In this document: positions 12,636 to 24,602 of the stretch, in pieces
Numbering within the stretch: the stretch's first letter is position 1
How the letters are laid out: each line of letters begins with the position of its first letter
NCBI GenBank assembly: GCA_016801845.1
Contig: CM028909.1
Coordinates: 23,573,813 to 23,637,812, forward strand
Origin: Polydactylus sextarius
Lineage: Eukaryota > Chordata > Actinopteri > Polynemidae
Direction: 5' to 3'
DNA: 64,000 bases
Made by a program: the position numbers and the translations under genes
The notes under the pieces: generated by a model
Seen by the model: only the letters and a program-made list of their open reading frames with translations
Databases searched by the model: none
What the model was told of the DNA's origin: nothing

Positions 12636-14158
12636 ATGGAAGTGAAGGTGTCTGTGGACGGTATCCCACGTGTGGTTTGTGGAGTTACACAGGAAACAAC
12701 ATGCCAAGAAGTGGTCATAGCACTGGCTCAGGCCTCGGGTATGTATACTTATGGCTCTGCAGGGTCGCACAATTTATGGTCTGACATGTCTTTATGGTCT
12801 GACGTGCTTACCAAGCTGGTAACCACATCACATGTTGTCTCTCTCATTAGGCAAGCCTGGACGCTACACGTTATGGGAGAAATTCAAAGAGTTTGAGCGA
12901 TGCATGGCACCCAATGAATGCCTTCTGGAGACTCTTGAGAAGTATGGTGAACAGGCCAGGGAGGTCCAGCTCACCCTGCTCCACAATGGACCTTCTCTCT
13001 GGGATGAAATAGGCAAAGCAAAAGTTGGCAGGTACCAACCCTGTCCGCCAATGAGGAAAAAAAAAAGATGTTGGGGCTAGGATGCGACGGAGTAGCGGTT
13101 CATTGAGTTTACATCGCCAAAGCTTGCCACCGTTGTCTTGTTCGAAGCCAGAAGCTGAGCAGCAAAAAGAAGATGTAAAAAGACCTAAAAGAAAGTCTCT
13201 GACGCTCATGGAGGAGGCCTGGGAATGGCTGGAGAATCTGGGAAAGAGCAAGGTCTACAGTACTGCCAGCGAGAAGGAAAACAGTAAAAAGACTGATAAA
13301 AGGGCCCTTAGCTCTTTAGATGTTTCTCTCATGTTTGACAGTAATTTATTAAGTAGTAAAAGCAGAAGTCAGAAATATTTAAAGTCTGACTTGGACCATC
13401 AAACATCCTGCTGCATGGGAAGTCAGACAAAAGGTAAGGAAAGCAAACACTACAATAACAGTCAAGAAGCGAAATCTGATGACCTGTTCAGATCGAGATG
13501 TATCACAATTGAAGATGAGAAAAACTGTCTGAGAGAAATGATAGTAAATCAGCTCAGCTGCTTACAGGACTTACAGGCGCAGATAACACGCATAGACAAA
13601 CAGATTTCTGAGCTTGAGGAAAAACAGCGAGCCACAAGAGCTGAACAAGAAGCTGAGCTGAGAATGGCTGAAGAGGAAATGGAGCAGATCAAGTTTTGGG
13701 AAAACGAATTAAAGGCAGAAGAAAGCCATGAGAAAGATTTACAATGTCAGTTCCTTGAGATGAGGGAAAAAGCTGTTGAATGCAAGGCCACGCTGGAGGA
13801 GTACAAGTGCAAAATACAGGGTTTTGATTTCTTTTCCTCTCAGAAAGTTGTTGAAGAGCATCCAGAGACGATTTCAAAAGTTGATGCCGCCACCGAGTTT
13901 TCAACGAAGGATTCAAATCAGGAACAATCTGATCCAGATAGGAATACAAATGCTAACAGGAAGTTCGTGCCCAGAGACAACCCTCCTCATGCACTAATTT
14001 CTCCAAACCAGATGAGAGCGCGGCGGCCCACAGGTCCAACAGAGCTCAGAGAGTGGTGGACACGCTGGTCTGAAGCCCAGAGCTCTCAATTACAGACTAA
14101 AAAGAAAGTGATTCACCGCTCAGAACTAACTATTTATCTTGGCAGCACGAAGGTTTAA
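12636..14158 (+). CDS. N-terminal RASSF family protein (RASSF7/8-like), apparent frameshift
   Basis: Ras-association adaptor of the N-terminal RASSF group, expected to bind Ras-like GTPases and act in junction, mitosis or Hippo-linked signalling (family knowledge). Exon 1 is 12636-12738, after a TTTTTAAAATCACAG acceptor; exon 2 is 12851-14158. The N-terminal RA domain (residues 1 to about 85) opens MEVKVSVDGIPRVVCGV and TTCQEVVIALAQASGKPGRYTL, the RASSF7/8 signature. A segment HRQSLPPL follows, matching YRQSLPPL of RASSF8. A long coiled coil runs from about 13510 to 13830 and includes FWENEL. The frame breaks at an A10 run (13057-13066): the RA frame stops at 13078-13080, while the coiled-coil frame is open to 14158, and one A fewer would join them. 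This may be an assembly error, a polymorphism, slippage or early decay. Full length would be about 475 residues. RASSF7, RASSF8 or an extra fish paralogue cannot be told apart by eye. Confidence 0.8.
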
Positions 14159-14715
14159 AATCAAATTAAGTCACAAATACTATGTAACTATGATGAATTG
14201 TCCTCCAGCTGTGCCACTTTAATTCTTTACATTACACATGAACCCAGACTTCCCACGTTTGTTGCCTCCAGTGAGCCTCCTAGCAATTAAACAGGCTCCA
14301 TGCTGGAGGTGAGGCCTTATGGTTCTAACCTGGCAGAGAGAACTGGATGAACCAAAGTCAAACGCTTATGGCATTGAAAAGATCGATGGATGATGTATTT
14401 TACTGTTCTTTGTAACTCAAGTGCAGATGCAGGTGTTCATTTTAAAGGGGTAAAAGTGGAGTTTCATCTCAGGTTAACTTGTAAGTTGTGTCACATGAGA
14501 AACCCTGGCTTTTAATGTTTCTCACTGTGCTGTAATGTTTCTGTTCAGTTGGTCTTTTTGTTGTAACTGGTTTATAATAGACAATGCAGATATCTTGAAT
14601 TGTTTCATGTCCTCAGATGACTGTTGTCTTTGGGTACAACATTGGTCAACATGATTGATTTTTTTTTTTCCTGCAGTAACGCCATATTTACAGTCTGTGC
14701 ACTCGTGAAGCCGTG

Positions 14716-14726
14716 AATAAAATAAA
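14716..14726 (+). terminator. Polyadenylation signals of the RASSF gene
   Basis: Two overlapping AATAAA hexamers (14716-14721 and 14721-14726), about 560 bases after the stop codon. Cleavage is expected about 10-30 bases on, near 14740. Confidence 0.55.
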
Positions 14727-14739
14727 CAAAAACACCGCT

Positions 14740-16271
14740 TGTGATTTTCATAAAATTTTATTCAATTGTTTTTCATTCAAGACCATTAACAAAAGAACAT
14801 GATAACCTCTGTACGTGGTTCAACTGAAACCCAATGATCTCTAAAGTTGAAATTAATTTAGACTGTAACTTAATGTGCAGAGGCACAACAGCTCACTCAC
14901 CATGTTTCCAGAGCACAATAACTGATATCCTGATTCTTGATGCTTTTTTTTTTTTTGTTTTGTTTTTGTTTTTTTTGTTTTTTTGTTTTTTAACTGAGTT
15001 TCTAATACTTTACCCTTCTCCTTCTTTAAGTTAAATTTGTTTCATTATATCTGAAGTTTGAACTTTCACTAAGAAGAAAAAGCACACATTACATACAGTA
15101 TAGTTCAACCCACAGGTTTGGGATGCATATCAGTATTATTTCTACTAGAAAAGACAGCCACCCTAAGATTGTTCTTAATATTTTGGCGGTTGGCTGGGAA
15201 CAGAGGATACATCTAATTTTTGTTTTTTTGTCGTTTTGTTTTTTGTTTTTTTTTTTCATTTCACTTTGCTTGTAGTTTTTAGGCACCTTATTCTTACTTA
15301 ATTCAATATTAGCAGATTGAGTTTCAATGGAAAAAAGCAAAAATATGTGCAAGAAAAAAAAAAAAAAAAAAATACAAAGTATAAAAGAACTGCAGATATA
15401 AGATGCCACAAGGAATTCTGCACCTGGGAAAATTGCTTAAGTGGAACATGTGAATACCAAAAAGGTATCTAAAGGCTCCAGACTGGTAGAAGTAAATCCC
15501 ATTAGATTAACTAGTTTGACATTCACATACGTCACACACACCATGCTTTCACGTCAGCTCTTCAATAAAGCATTTTAAAAACTGCTCAAAAAAAACGAGC
15601 AGAGAATCCTCAGTTTAAGCTCGCGCATATGAGAAATATGATCCTCCTTATGGAGGGAACTTTGCTTTGCTTTATGCGTTTTGTAGGAAAGCATACAGTA
15701 GTGGAAACTTGATAATGACGTCATTTTCAGTTTCCGTGGGTAAAGGAGCAAATATATGAGAAACAAATTGGAGCAGAAGCTCAAAGACATGCCAACAGTC
15801 ACACTCATTCACCCAGGCAAACTACTGGACAGATTACAGGTGCAGAATTCCAGACAAAGCAGATTTAAAAAGATAGGGACATAGACAGCCACACAGTCAT
15901 CACTCTGATTTAGAGGGACACGACCCTCAGAAACAAATACCTCCATTACACACTATAATTACTTCTAGGATACATCACACACGCACACACTCAGAGATCC
16001 CATGTACACTGCAGTGTGGACTGTGTATCAAGTACATCATATACATGAGAGGCAGGGAACTGTGGAATGAGAAAAGTTCCCTTGCAGGTTTTGATGGGGA
16101 CAAAGATTACACATGCCGATTACTGTATGTGTGTGCATGTTTTTTTTTTTGTTTTTTTTTTTGTATGAGTTTGTGTGTACAAGCATGTGTCTAATCAAAT
16201 TCCCTTATCTCCTGCTGCTGCCCTTGGGGACAACATCCCGCCAACACTGAATGGGGCGGGCTCTGTATTGC
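14740..16271 (-). other. CSDE1 3' UTR
   Basis: About 1.5 kb between the CSDE1 stop codon (16272-16274) and the minus-strand AATAAA at 14757-14762. It has several A/T homopolymers (14944-14992, 15227-15257, 15354-15373, 16141-16163). No other gene is seen here. Confidence 0.6.
14757..14762 (-). terminator. Polyadenylation signal of CSDE1
   Basis: TTTATT on the plus strand, so AATAAA on the minus strand. It faces the RASSF signals only about 31 bases away, so the two transcripts end tail to tail. Confidence 0.55.
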
Positions 16272-17267
16272 TCAGTCGATGACACCAGGCTGACGAGTCT
16301 TGCGCTCCACATTGAAGCCCTGTACAGCAGAGGACAAACTTTATCAGTGCCGACGCTCAGACATGCGAATCAAAGTGACAGGTACTTGATGTCAAAAGTT
16401 TAAGGTATAAATATTATTGAACGTTCAATAAACAGCCCTGATTTACAATATATGTACAGATTGGAAATATCACTAACAAAATGCGTTTAGATGTTAAATA
16501 AGTTACTTTATCCATGTACAATTTAAAAAAAAAAAAAAAAAGTTTGTACCTTTGAATTGTCAGGACCACGGGGCTGTCTAACAATGACCAGACGAGGAGC
16601 ACTGGCATCATCAAGAGTGATGCTCTTCAGTCGGTTCACCAAACGGTCAGGGCGAGGCGTTACCACTGGTTTAGGCCCCTCACTGAAGAGGCATAATAAG
16701 AATTAAAGATCAACACATAGATCTTAGGTCATTGAACACATTATACATATTCAGCTGGAGTCCTCACCTGACTCTGCGTACATTACAGGCACTACATTTT
16801 CCTGTGCGTTGATTGAGGACAACTGAGAACTCCACCTCATCCCCGGTTTGGAGCTCCAGACCATCTTGCACTTCTTTTACATGGAAGAACAGCTTCTTAC
16901 TATCACCGACTTCATATGTGATGAAGCCAAACTGCAGGCGGACAAAACAAAATTTCAGGATTTCTTCACGAAACCAACTTCAAATATGATGATTCTGACA
17001 TGTTATTCAAAGTGTTCTAACAACTAATGATTAACTGATCAGTACCTGGTCTTTGACACACTCCACCATGGCTCTACGCTGAGGGACTATAATACAGGCC
17101 ATCTTCTGTCCAGTCTGGGGCACCGTGCAAACCTGGAACTTCACAAGTTCTCCTTTCTGCAGACAATCTGCCTTATTAGCCATGCCCATGATTCCAAAGG
17201 GATAAGTCTGGCCTTTGGTTCCGCCTGTAACAATCAAGAAGGGGGTGACATTTTAATCTTCCTGTAG

Positions 17268-17298
<31 letters not shown>

Positions 17299-20200
17299 CG
17301 TCAAATCTGCTGCATCCCTTTATGACATAACGCCTACCTTCCTCTAGGACTTCAATGAGTCCTTGGTATTCTGTCTGGGAGGGGTCTACACTGCGTAAAG
17401 GACGGATGACTTTCCCCACCATTACTGTCGCACCAACATCCTCACCGATGCCATTCACTGTAAGAAGAAAAAACATTTCAGAAATTTTAACACACGGGCA
17501 CATCCTACAAATATGATCCACTGAAAGAAATCAGCTGGAATTACACCTCACATACCTGCAGCCACTTTGGTAACCTTTTCAGCACTGACTTTGTTTCCTT
17601 TTCCCTTAGAGAGAGTGTACTCCACTGTGTCACCGAGCTCCAGGCTGTCCAAGTCTCCACACATTTCACTGAGGAGAAAACACACGTAGTTGCAGTTGAA
17701 TAAGGGATCTACTGAACCATTAATAAATGAAATCAGCAGCAACTTAAACCTGTACCTGTAGTGAAAGAATATTTCTTGGTCGTGATTTGCTGTCTCGATA
17801 AAACCAAAGTTGTCCTTCAGTGTGGCAACAAAACCATGCAGTCTCTTGGCATTGGAGGCGTTGCGGTTGAGGACCCTGATGGAGACAGCACTCTGCTGAC
17901 CAGTGCGCTTCACTTCATTGATGGAGAACTCCACCTAGAGGCCAAACATTGAAAGTCTTAACATTAAAGAATCACTGCAAACACAGCTAGAAAAGGGGAA
18001 ACCAGAGCATATGTCTGCTACAGGGCGAGACCTTGTATTACCCAGCATTTTAACTGTCTGCAACAGTTGAGTTAATCACTTCAACTTGCAAGTGCTTTCA
18101 ATGAACATTTTACATTTCCTTGTCCCTTTGTACAGTGTTTGTTTAATCTGAAGTAAAAGGACTGAATGCAGTGTCAGTGTTTTAGTAGATACCTTGTCTC
18201 CAACTTGTGGGTGACCTCCTCCCTCTAAATCTTTAGCATGGTATGGCACAGTGAGCTTCACTCCACAGTCTTCATATGCAATCACTCCTTCCTCAGATTC
18301 CTGCACAGAAGGCAGCAAATCAGATTTAATTTCATCTGAGCATCACCAGGATTAGATCTAGCCAAGCTCCTCTTAACTACTACACCCATCTCCGTGAAAA
18401 CGGGATTATTTTAACAGCATCTCAAATGACTTCATCAGTGGATTTTTGGAGTGTGTAGTGAATTAGAAAGCCGTGTGCAGATGGCCTACACAAGCACCAG
18501 TGCAGTGCAACGTCACTCTGTAGCAGCATAGGAGGTTAGCATTAGCCTAGTCTACTGCATCTGCTCTGAGTTACAGCCTACTCTGCATGGCTGCAAAATG
18601 ACCCATTGTTATTGTATTTTCAACTACTGGGAACAGCCCTGTAATGCATACGTACTTGATTCCTTCTCAGTTATTTACAACTGACCTAATCACAGTATGA
18701 AATTTACTGACAAAGTTTCATATCAATTCCCAACAAAACTGCGACTGCTAATTCAACTGGCCAAGCTCAGGCTATTCTGTGCTTCGTATTCTGGCTGTCA
18801 CTGCAAAGAGACATCAATTGTTTTAAATTAAAGACAAAAATGAGATTACCACCGGCCAGACAAAGGCTCCTTAAATGATTAATCCAGGTTATATTTCTTA
18901 GGAGGGACCAAAAAGGCTGTTCCCCCCAAAAAAAAAAAAAAAATACCAGTTTTCAACAAGTGTTTCATCACTAATTATGCAGCTTTACTACTGAGTGAAA
19001 CATTGATATGCTTGATTCCATGTTAAGGGTTAATTGGTGATTAAATATCATGCTGTCAACTAAAGAGGTAAAAAGAGGCAATCAGTTGGCCAGAAGCCTG
19101 CAAAGACTGACCTTTTCTACAACTTTACCCTTGAAAAATCAGAGAAAGAGACACTCATTAGACAGCAATGCTCGTTAACGTCACACACTTGAAAAACAGT
19201 ATTTTTACACTGCATTATTTGTCAAGTGTTGACTTTTAAATTTGACACTCGAGGTCTAGGGATAAAGTAATTATTTCTTAGAATAAATGTTAGTGAAATG
19301 TATTGGCTGTTGTAGTTTCAATAGTTTACCTAAAACGCAAGCATCATTTATATGTGAGACACTATTCATGTGACTTCATGCAGAAGGTCTCAGTCCTACC
19401 TTGTCTTTTTTCTAACCAAGAAGGGCATGAACAGAAGGTCAATGCAGGAGAAAGCAAAGAGGAAAATTAGAACTAAAACAAAAACTGGGAAGAAAGGTAG
19501 ATAAAGGAGCTTGGGGTGGATAAATAAGGCTGTTGTTTCTGTACTGGGTGTAGATTTGTGTGCAACTATATTCGTAATTATTATGTAACAAGTTACCTTT
19601 TCCTTGCCCTTGGTGGGACTGGCATTCTTGTTGGAGACTGCAACAACTTCTTTCTCCACCACACCCATAAAGCGCTGCTCAGACTGGGTATGGAAAGACA
19701 CTGTGCCCTTTGGCAGCTTCTTGATGCGCACTGCATGGTTCCTCTGAGCCGACAGCATATCCTGGCAACGAGAAACATTTGCTTTAGCGTTTCGTTAACA
19801 ACAATGAAAAAACACCTGCTTAAGTTATAACACAGAATACATACTTTTGTGAAAAGCTTATAAACAGGACCTACAGGCACAACGGTAAACTCCACTTCAT
19901 CGGAGATATGCAGCTGGCTCTCCTCCAGTACTTCACTGAAGTGAAAGAACATCCTAGCATCCCGATCCACACACTTGATGAAGCCAAAGCCATCACGTAT
20001 AGCTGCAATCACCCCCTAGAAAGAGACATGGTAATATTATTACTTTAAATACATCATTTTAATTTACATGGACACCTCTTCCAACGACCTATTTCTTCCA
20101 ACTCGGTAACTAGAAATCACATTAAAGGACTTCTTTTCCTTTTTTTTTTTAATAAATCCTTACCATTTCACGCGTCTCCTTGGTAAAGTTGAATGTATCT

Positions 20201-23200
20201 GGGAGGATTTCGATGTTCGTGGCTCTCTCTAGTTTATCTCTGCGGTCAGTGGAGATGTTAAACTGTATGTGGTCTCCCTCCAGAAGAGTCACCTTGGATT
20301 TTGTGTCCTTCTCTCCAAATGGCAGCTCCTTGTCAGTGAAACCAATCCGGGAACTGATGCGACCTGGTAGAGGGTCGTTCTGTGGAAGCAGGAGTGAAAC
20401 TATTTGTCAGTGGTATGTTAACAGTTGCGTGCCTGCTTTTACAACCAAACTTCTTGAAAGAATTTAGCTTGCGAGACTGGTAATCTCTGCTTGCCTGGTT
20501 TTTGGTGGGAACCTTGGGAATGACCTTAACAACAGTGCCTTCAAACTGCTCAATGCTGATATCCTCAAAGATGACTGTTCCTTGGGGGAGCAGTCTCACA
20601 TCTGTAGCTACTTCTTTACCCTATAACACAAAAACAAAAAGTAAACGATGTTATGAACTTTCAGACAGGTCATTAAACACTCACAAGGGTCAAACTTGAT
20701 TGGTCAGGTATTCATGGATGATGCAGTTGAAAATTTTAACACCAACATTTCTGTCTTTGATGGTGAACTCGACATCATCTCCAGCCTGCAGAGCCTCCAG
20801 ATCACCCTTGAACTCGCTGTAGTGAAAGAAGATCTCCTTCACCACATCAGCCCTCTCAATGAAGCCAAAGGCCTCCTAAAAAACAACAACAACAACAACA
20901 CATAGTTTAACAGAACAAATATCAACTTATAAACAAGCATGCTTATTTTTTTTTATTACTAAACAGTGAAAGGTTCATGAAATATCAGTGGATCTTACCT
21001 TTGTAGCGCACACCACTCCCTGGCACCTCATTTGCTTCTTCTTCACGAGTTGAATATTTCGTGCACTGACTGCACCGGTACTGAAATATGAGTGATTAAG
21101 TGAAACTTAGTGAAATAAGAGAGTGAAGTCCAACCTGACACTTCATGAGAATATTAGCAATGTGTGACTTACTGCTTGTTGGTCTCCATGTAAAAGCTGA
21201 CTTTGTCTCCTGTGTCCAAGTGGATATTACCCTCCACATCATCAGGAGTGTAGGTAAGGTAGAACACTTCCTGTGGAAAGTCACACCAGTGTCAACCTTT
21301 GTTAAATGATTGTGGGACACTGTTAGTCTTTAAACTATTCTATATTCAAGACAACAAAATAATGTGTGTGTGCAATGTGTACAGTGAGTTCAGAAAGTGT
21401 TTAGATCCCACTTTTCACCTTTTAAACATGAAGATGCAGCCTGGTCCTTTGTGTAATGACATTGTGTAATGCCCCTTAATTTAAATGTCACAGCAAATGG
21501 TCTGAAAAGTTGTGTCATAGTTCTGCATTTTTTATTATTATTTATTTTTTTTTTTTTAAATGTCTTGGTCTTTATGGGGAACTGAGCATAACTTGACAAA
21601 GCTGGTAAAGTGGCAATGTAAACAACTTACGAATAAGGTGGCAACATAAAGTTTGATTGCACTGTGTATAAAGGACAAACACGTGACACATGTAGTGCCT
21701 AGTGTATTGATTCAAAACACGCAGACTATGACTACTACTGTAAAGCTGCAAATAATGGCCGAGGTGTTTATTTTCCCAAATGACCCAATAGACCCTGCGT
21801 TTATTTTCGACAGACATTAGTATCAGACATGAGGCGTTTCATTTTAAAGGTTAAGTACCACAGCGCTCCGGTACCGTTACTTTCTAAGTCTTATCAATGG
21901 AAACAGCACAGCGGTGTGAATCCGGCCATAGACAAGTGAGCGGAGCGGGCAGTGAGCGGTGCGGGAGCGTGTGTGTAATTCACACCAGACATGTCTGCGG
22001 GCTTGGAGCGTGCGCAGTACATCAGCTGTTAGCCCTGTCTTTAAATTCATGCAGCCCAATGTAGCCCCCGTCTTTTTAAAAGTGTGCATGGCCGTGTTCA
22101 TGCCCTAGACCCGTGGTGTGAGTGGTATCAGAGTAGAACCGGAGCGAGACGGAGCGAACGCTCTGGTCTTTGGATAAAAACCTGCGCCGTGCTCTGATTA
22201 TATTTCGCACACTCCACTCACATACTCTAGTCTGGTTGCGGGGGAGTTAGAATGAGCTAAATTCAATGACAAGGAGAAAGTCAGACCTGGCCTTTATTTG
22301 AGACCAGTGTTTGTAGCTTAAATGTGTTGTTGGCTAATAAAAGAGACAGGCATCTATTTGCCACTCGGCTATTATTTGCAGCTTAATGGTACTTGTAATC
22401 CATACCACTTTACTTACCCCGTTTCTTTCATAACAGACACTGCCAGTAGGCACCTGACCAGGTGCAGACTTCCCATCCATGTGCACTGGGATGGCCGAGA
22501 CAACCTAAGGAAAGGGATGAAATCACAGATGGAGGCCATTAACACACTGGTTTGCTAGTATAAGGTTCAACATTCATTCCAATTACATAACTGAATTAAA
22601 ATGTCTCTGCACACATGATGGATGAATTTCAAATGTCACAGTAACAAGTACTTCAAGTGTCAGAAATGTGGAGCATCATCAGCAGGTTAGAGCTGCATGT
22701 GTGATTGTGCTTCAATGTAAAACCTGTACACACTGCCAATCCTTTAAAGCTGAATAAGACTAAATAAGTCAGTCAGGAAGTGAATCAGCAAGTGAGTGAA
22801 GCTTTGTGCTGCATGTAGAAATCTTTACGCATTGTGAATACATAATGTTATGTGTTGTGCATGATCAATGCCGCTAGCAGCTAGCTGACATGGGAGGCCT
22901 CTGCTTCCCTTGCTGAGCTCAACTTAATGACACAGCTTTAAGCCCAGTGACTTTTTTTACCGTCCTGTATCACATAGTGGTACATGACATTTGTTTTAGT
23001 TTGGTTGACTGATCAACTGAGGTGTACTAGTTGCTGTGAGCATTCAGCGCAATGTATACACCCAATGGATTTTAAATAATCACTTGACCATATTTGTTCG
23101 ATAGACATTCAACATCTCCAGCAAACATGCATGTCAGCAACAACAAGCCAATCAGAAACTCATGTGTATTGAAATCTTTATGGACAAAAATCAGGGGAAT

Positions 23201-23814
23201 CAAATTTGCATTTAGAATAATATCCCCTGCCCAAAAAAAAAAAAACACAATGGGCCATATAAATGTTAAGTTGACAGACGAGGACAGAACCAAAAATAAA
23301 ATGGTGTTCCTTAACTGGATGAATATAACCATGCAGCACAGTAAAGGGATAGGCGTGCAGGTCTGGCCCCACCTGGCCCGAGATGCGCTCCTCTGGCAGC
23401 ACCTCTGGCTTTATCTTTAGCAGCTTCACTGCTATGGGCTTGCCAGTGCGCCTGTCAGAGGATACCTCAAACTCTACATCATCTGAGGAGACACAAGCAG
23501 GAGAACACCATAAACTTAACATCTGATTCGCAGTGTACAACAGGGACACCAAAGGTTTTCTATTCAAGAAATTAAGATCAAGTCAGATACGTAGACCAAG
23601 TCCAAGACCTCTTACCTCCTATTTTAAGGTCCTGAAGGTTGCCATTGTACTGAGAGCAGTGGAAGAAGAGACGATCCTGACGTTCAGAGCACTGGATGAA
23701 CCCATAGGAAGTCAGGAGCTTCTCCACCACACCAGTCTCTCTAATGCCAGGTCCTGTACCATTGGCGTATGCAGTGTGCCCATTGTTATGGAGCATGCCT
23801 GGATCAAAACTCAT
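16272..23814 (-). CDS. csde1: Cold shock domain-containing protein E1 (UNR), complete
   Basis: Cytoplasmic single-stranded RNA-binding protein acting in IRES-driven translation, mRNA turnover and translational control. Eighteen coding exons: 23616-23814, 23373-23482, 22418-22504, 21173-21270, 20999-21080, 20747-20875, 20495-20620, 20164-20379, 19875-20015, 19597-19761, 18193-18300, 17756-17934, 17556-17668, 17338-17457, 17046-17224, 16768-16931, 16550-16682 and 16272-16319. All phases close and total 2397 bases, giving 798 residues, the same length as the human canonical form. Five canonical cold-shock RNP1/RNP2 pairs are visible: YGFIQCSERQDRLFFH, FGFIERADVVKEIFFHYSE, FGFIKCVDRDARMFFHFSE, FGFIETANHDQEIFFHY and FGFITYEVGDSKKLFFH. 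The C-terminus is GFNVERKTRQPGVID. The start MSFDPGMLHNNGH begins exactly at a 3' splice site, so the 5' UTR lies in upstream exons. One intron is GC-AG (donor at 20494-20493). Confidence 0.97.
21741..22386. mobile_element. DNA element with ~22-bp terminal inverted repeats in CSDE1 intron 3
   Basis: The left end (21741-21763, AAGCTGCAAATAATGGCCGA) is the inverse of the right end (22364-22385, TCGGCTATTATTTGCAGCTT) with about one mismatch and one extra base. The 646-bp body has no transposase frame and includes a GC-rich inner block (about 21905-22165) unlike the surrounding intron. It is a non-autonomous DNA transposon, possibly with a nested insert. The superfamily is not determined. Confidence 0.6.
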
Positions 23815-24441
23815 CTATAGAGGAGGAAAAACAAGTGTTAAAATACATCCAGTGAGTCAACATGAAATGGATCCAAAAAAGGAAGCACAATTTAATGCAG
23901 GGTTTGATGCCAAACTTAAAAAGAAAAAAAACAAAAAAAAAAAAAAAAAAAAAAAAACACATCAAAACATGCAGGTACAGCATATTTCAGAGGAAGTGGG
24001 GAGGAAAAAGCAAATGTAAAACTACATTAGAGCTTTAAGGTGCGTCCTGACCATCAACATGGTGAACAGACGTTGACAATTCCTTGAACTCATGTCAGGA
24101 TCATCTATATCATTAACTGGAAAACATTTTAGCAACACGTTTGCTCAGTGTCATGCACCAAAACCTAAAATTCACACAGTTTGTCAAGTGATTTTAGTCC
24201 CAAGTCATCTCAGCACAAAAGACTTTAAGACTTCATGCAATTCTGATAAGACAAGTGTTTAAAAATGGTTCTGTTCACTTAACCAACCAACAATTATGCA
24301 ATTCCAGTAAACCTCACTTACCAAACCTGCCACTACACCCTGGTCATACTACACACCATGCTGTTAGCGAGTCTCATGACACAACAACAGTTGACGGGAC
24401 TGTTATAGTCAGTGTCGGCACAACCACACATGCCCTCTTAC

Positions 24442-24602
24442 TGATCTCTGATACAAGGGAGTCCGCTTGTGTTTTCTACTTCCTGGATGGGGATGGCAAG
24501 AGATGGAGGAGGAGCGGGGGATATGCATGGGACGGGTGGAAGTAGATGGGGCAGAGCCAGTGTTGCGAGCCACTGGAGGTTCAGAGGACCCTCTTTCCAT
24601 TT
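24442..24602 (-). CDS. csde1: Alternative N-terminal coding exon of CSDE1
   Basis: Bounded by an acceptor CTATCAG (24609-24603) and a donor TCA|GTAAGA (GT at 24441-24440). An ATG at 24598-24600 gives 53 codons ending in phase 0 at ...KHKRTPLYQRS, which would join directly to MSFDPG in the next exon (23814). Human CSDE1 has a long isoform whose extra N-terminal segment ends in KKQKRTPTYQRS, so this exon matches a conserved alternative. Its Ser/Pro-rich stretch would add a basic tail before the first cold-shock domain. Confidence 0.7.

Noticed and set aside
12871..13251. 126-codon minus-strand frame
   Set aside because: Antisense to the RASSF exon, which has clear RA-domain and coiled-coil features on the plus strand.
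7824..14740. NRAS
   Set aside because: No P-loop (GxxGxGKS), DTAGQE or NKCD motif in any frame of the interval.
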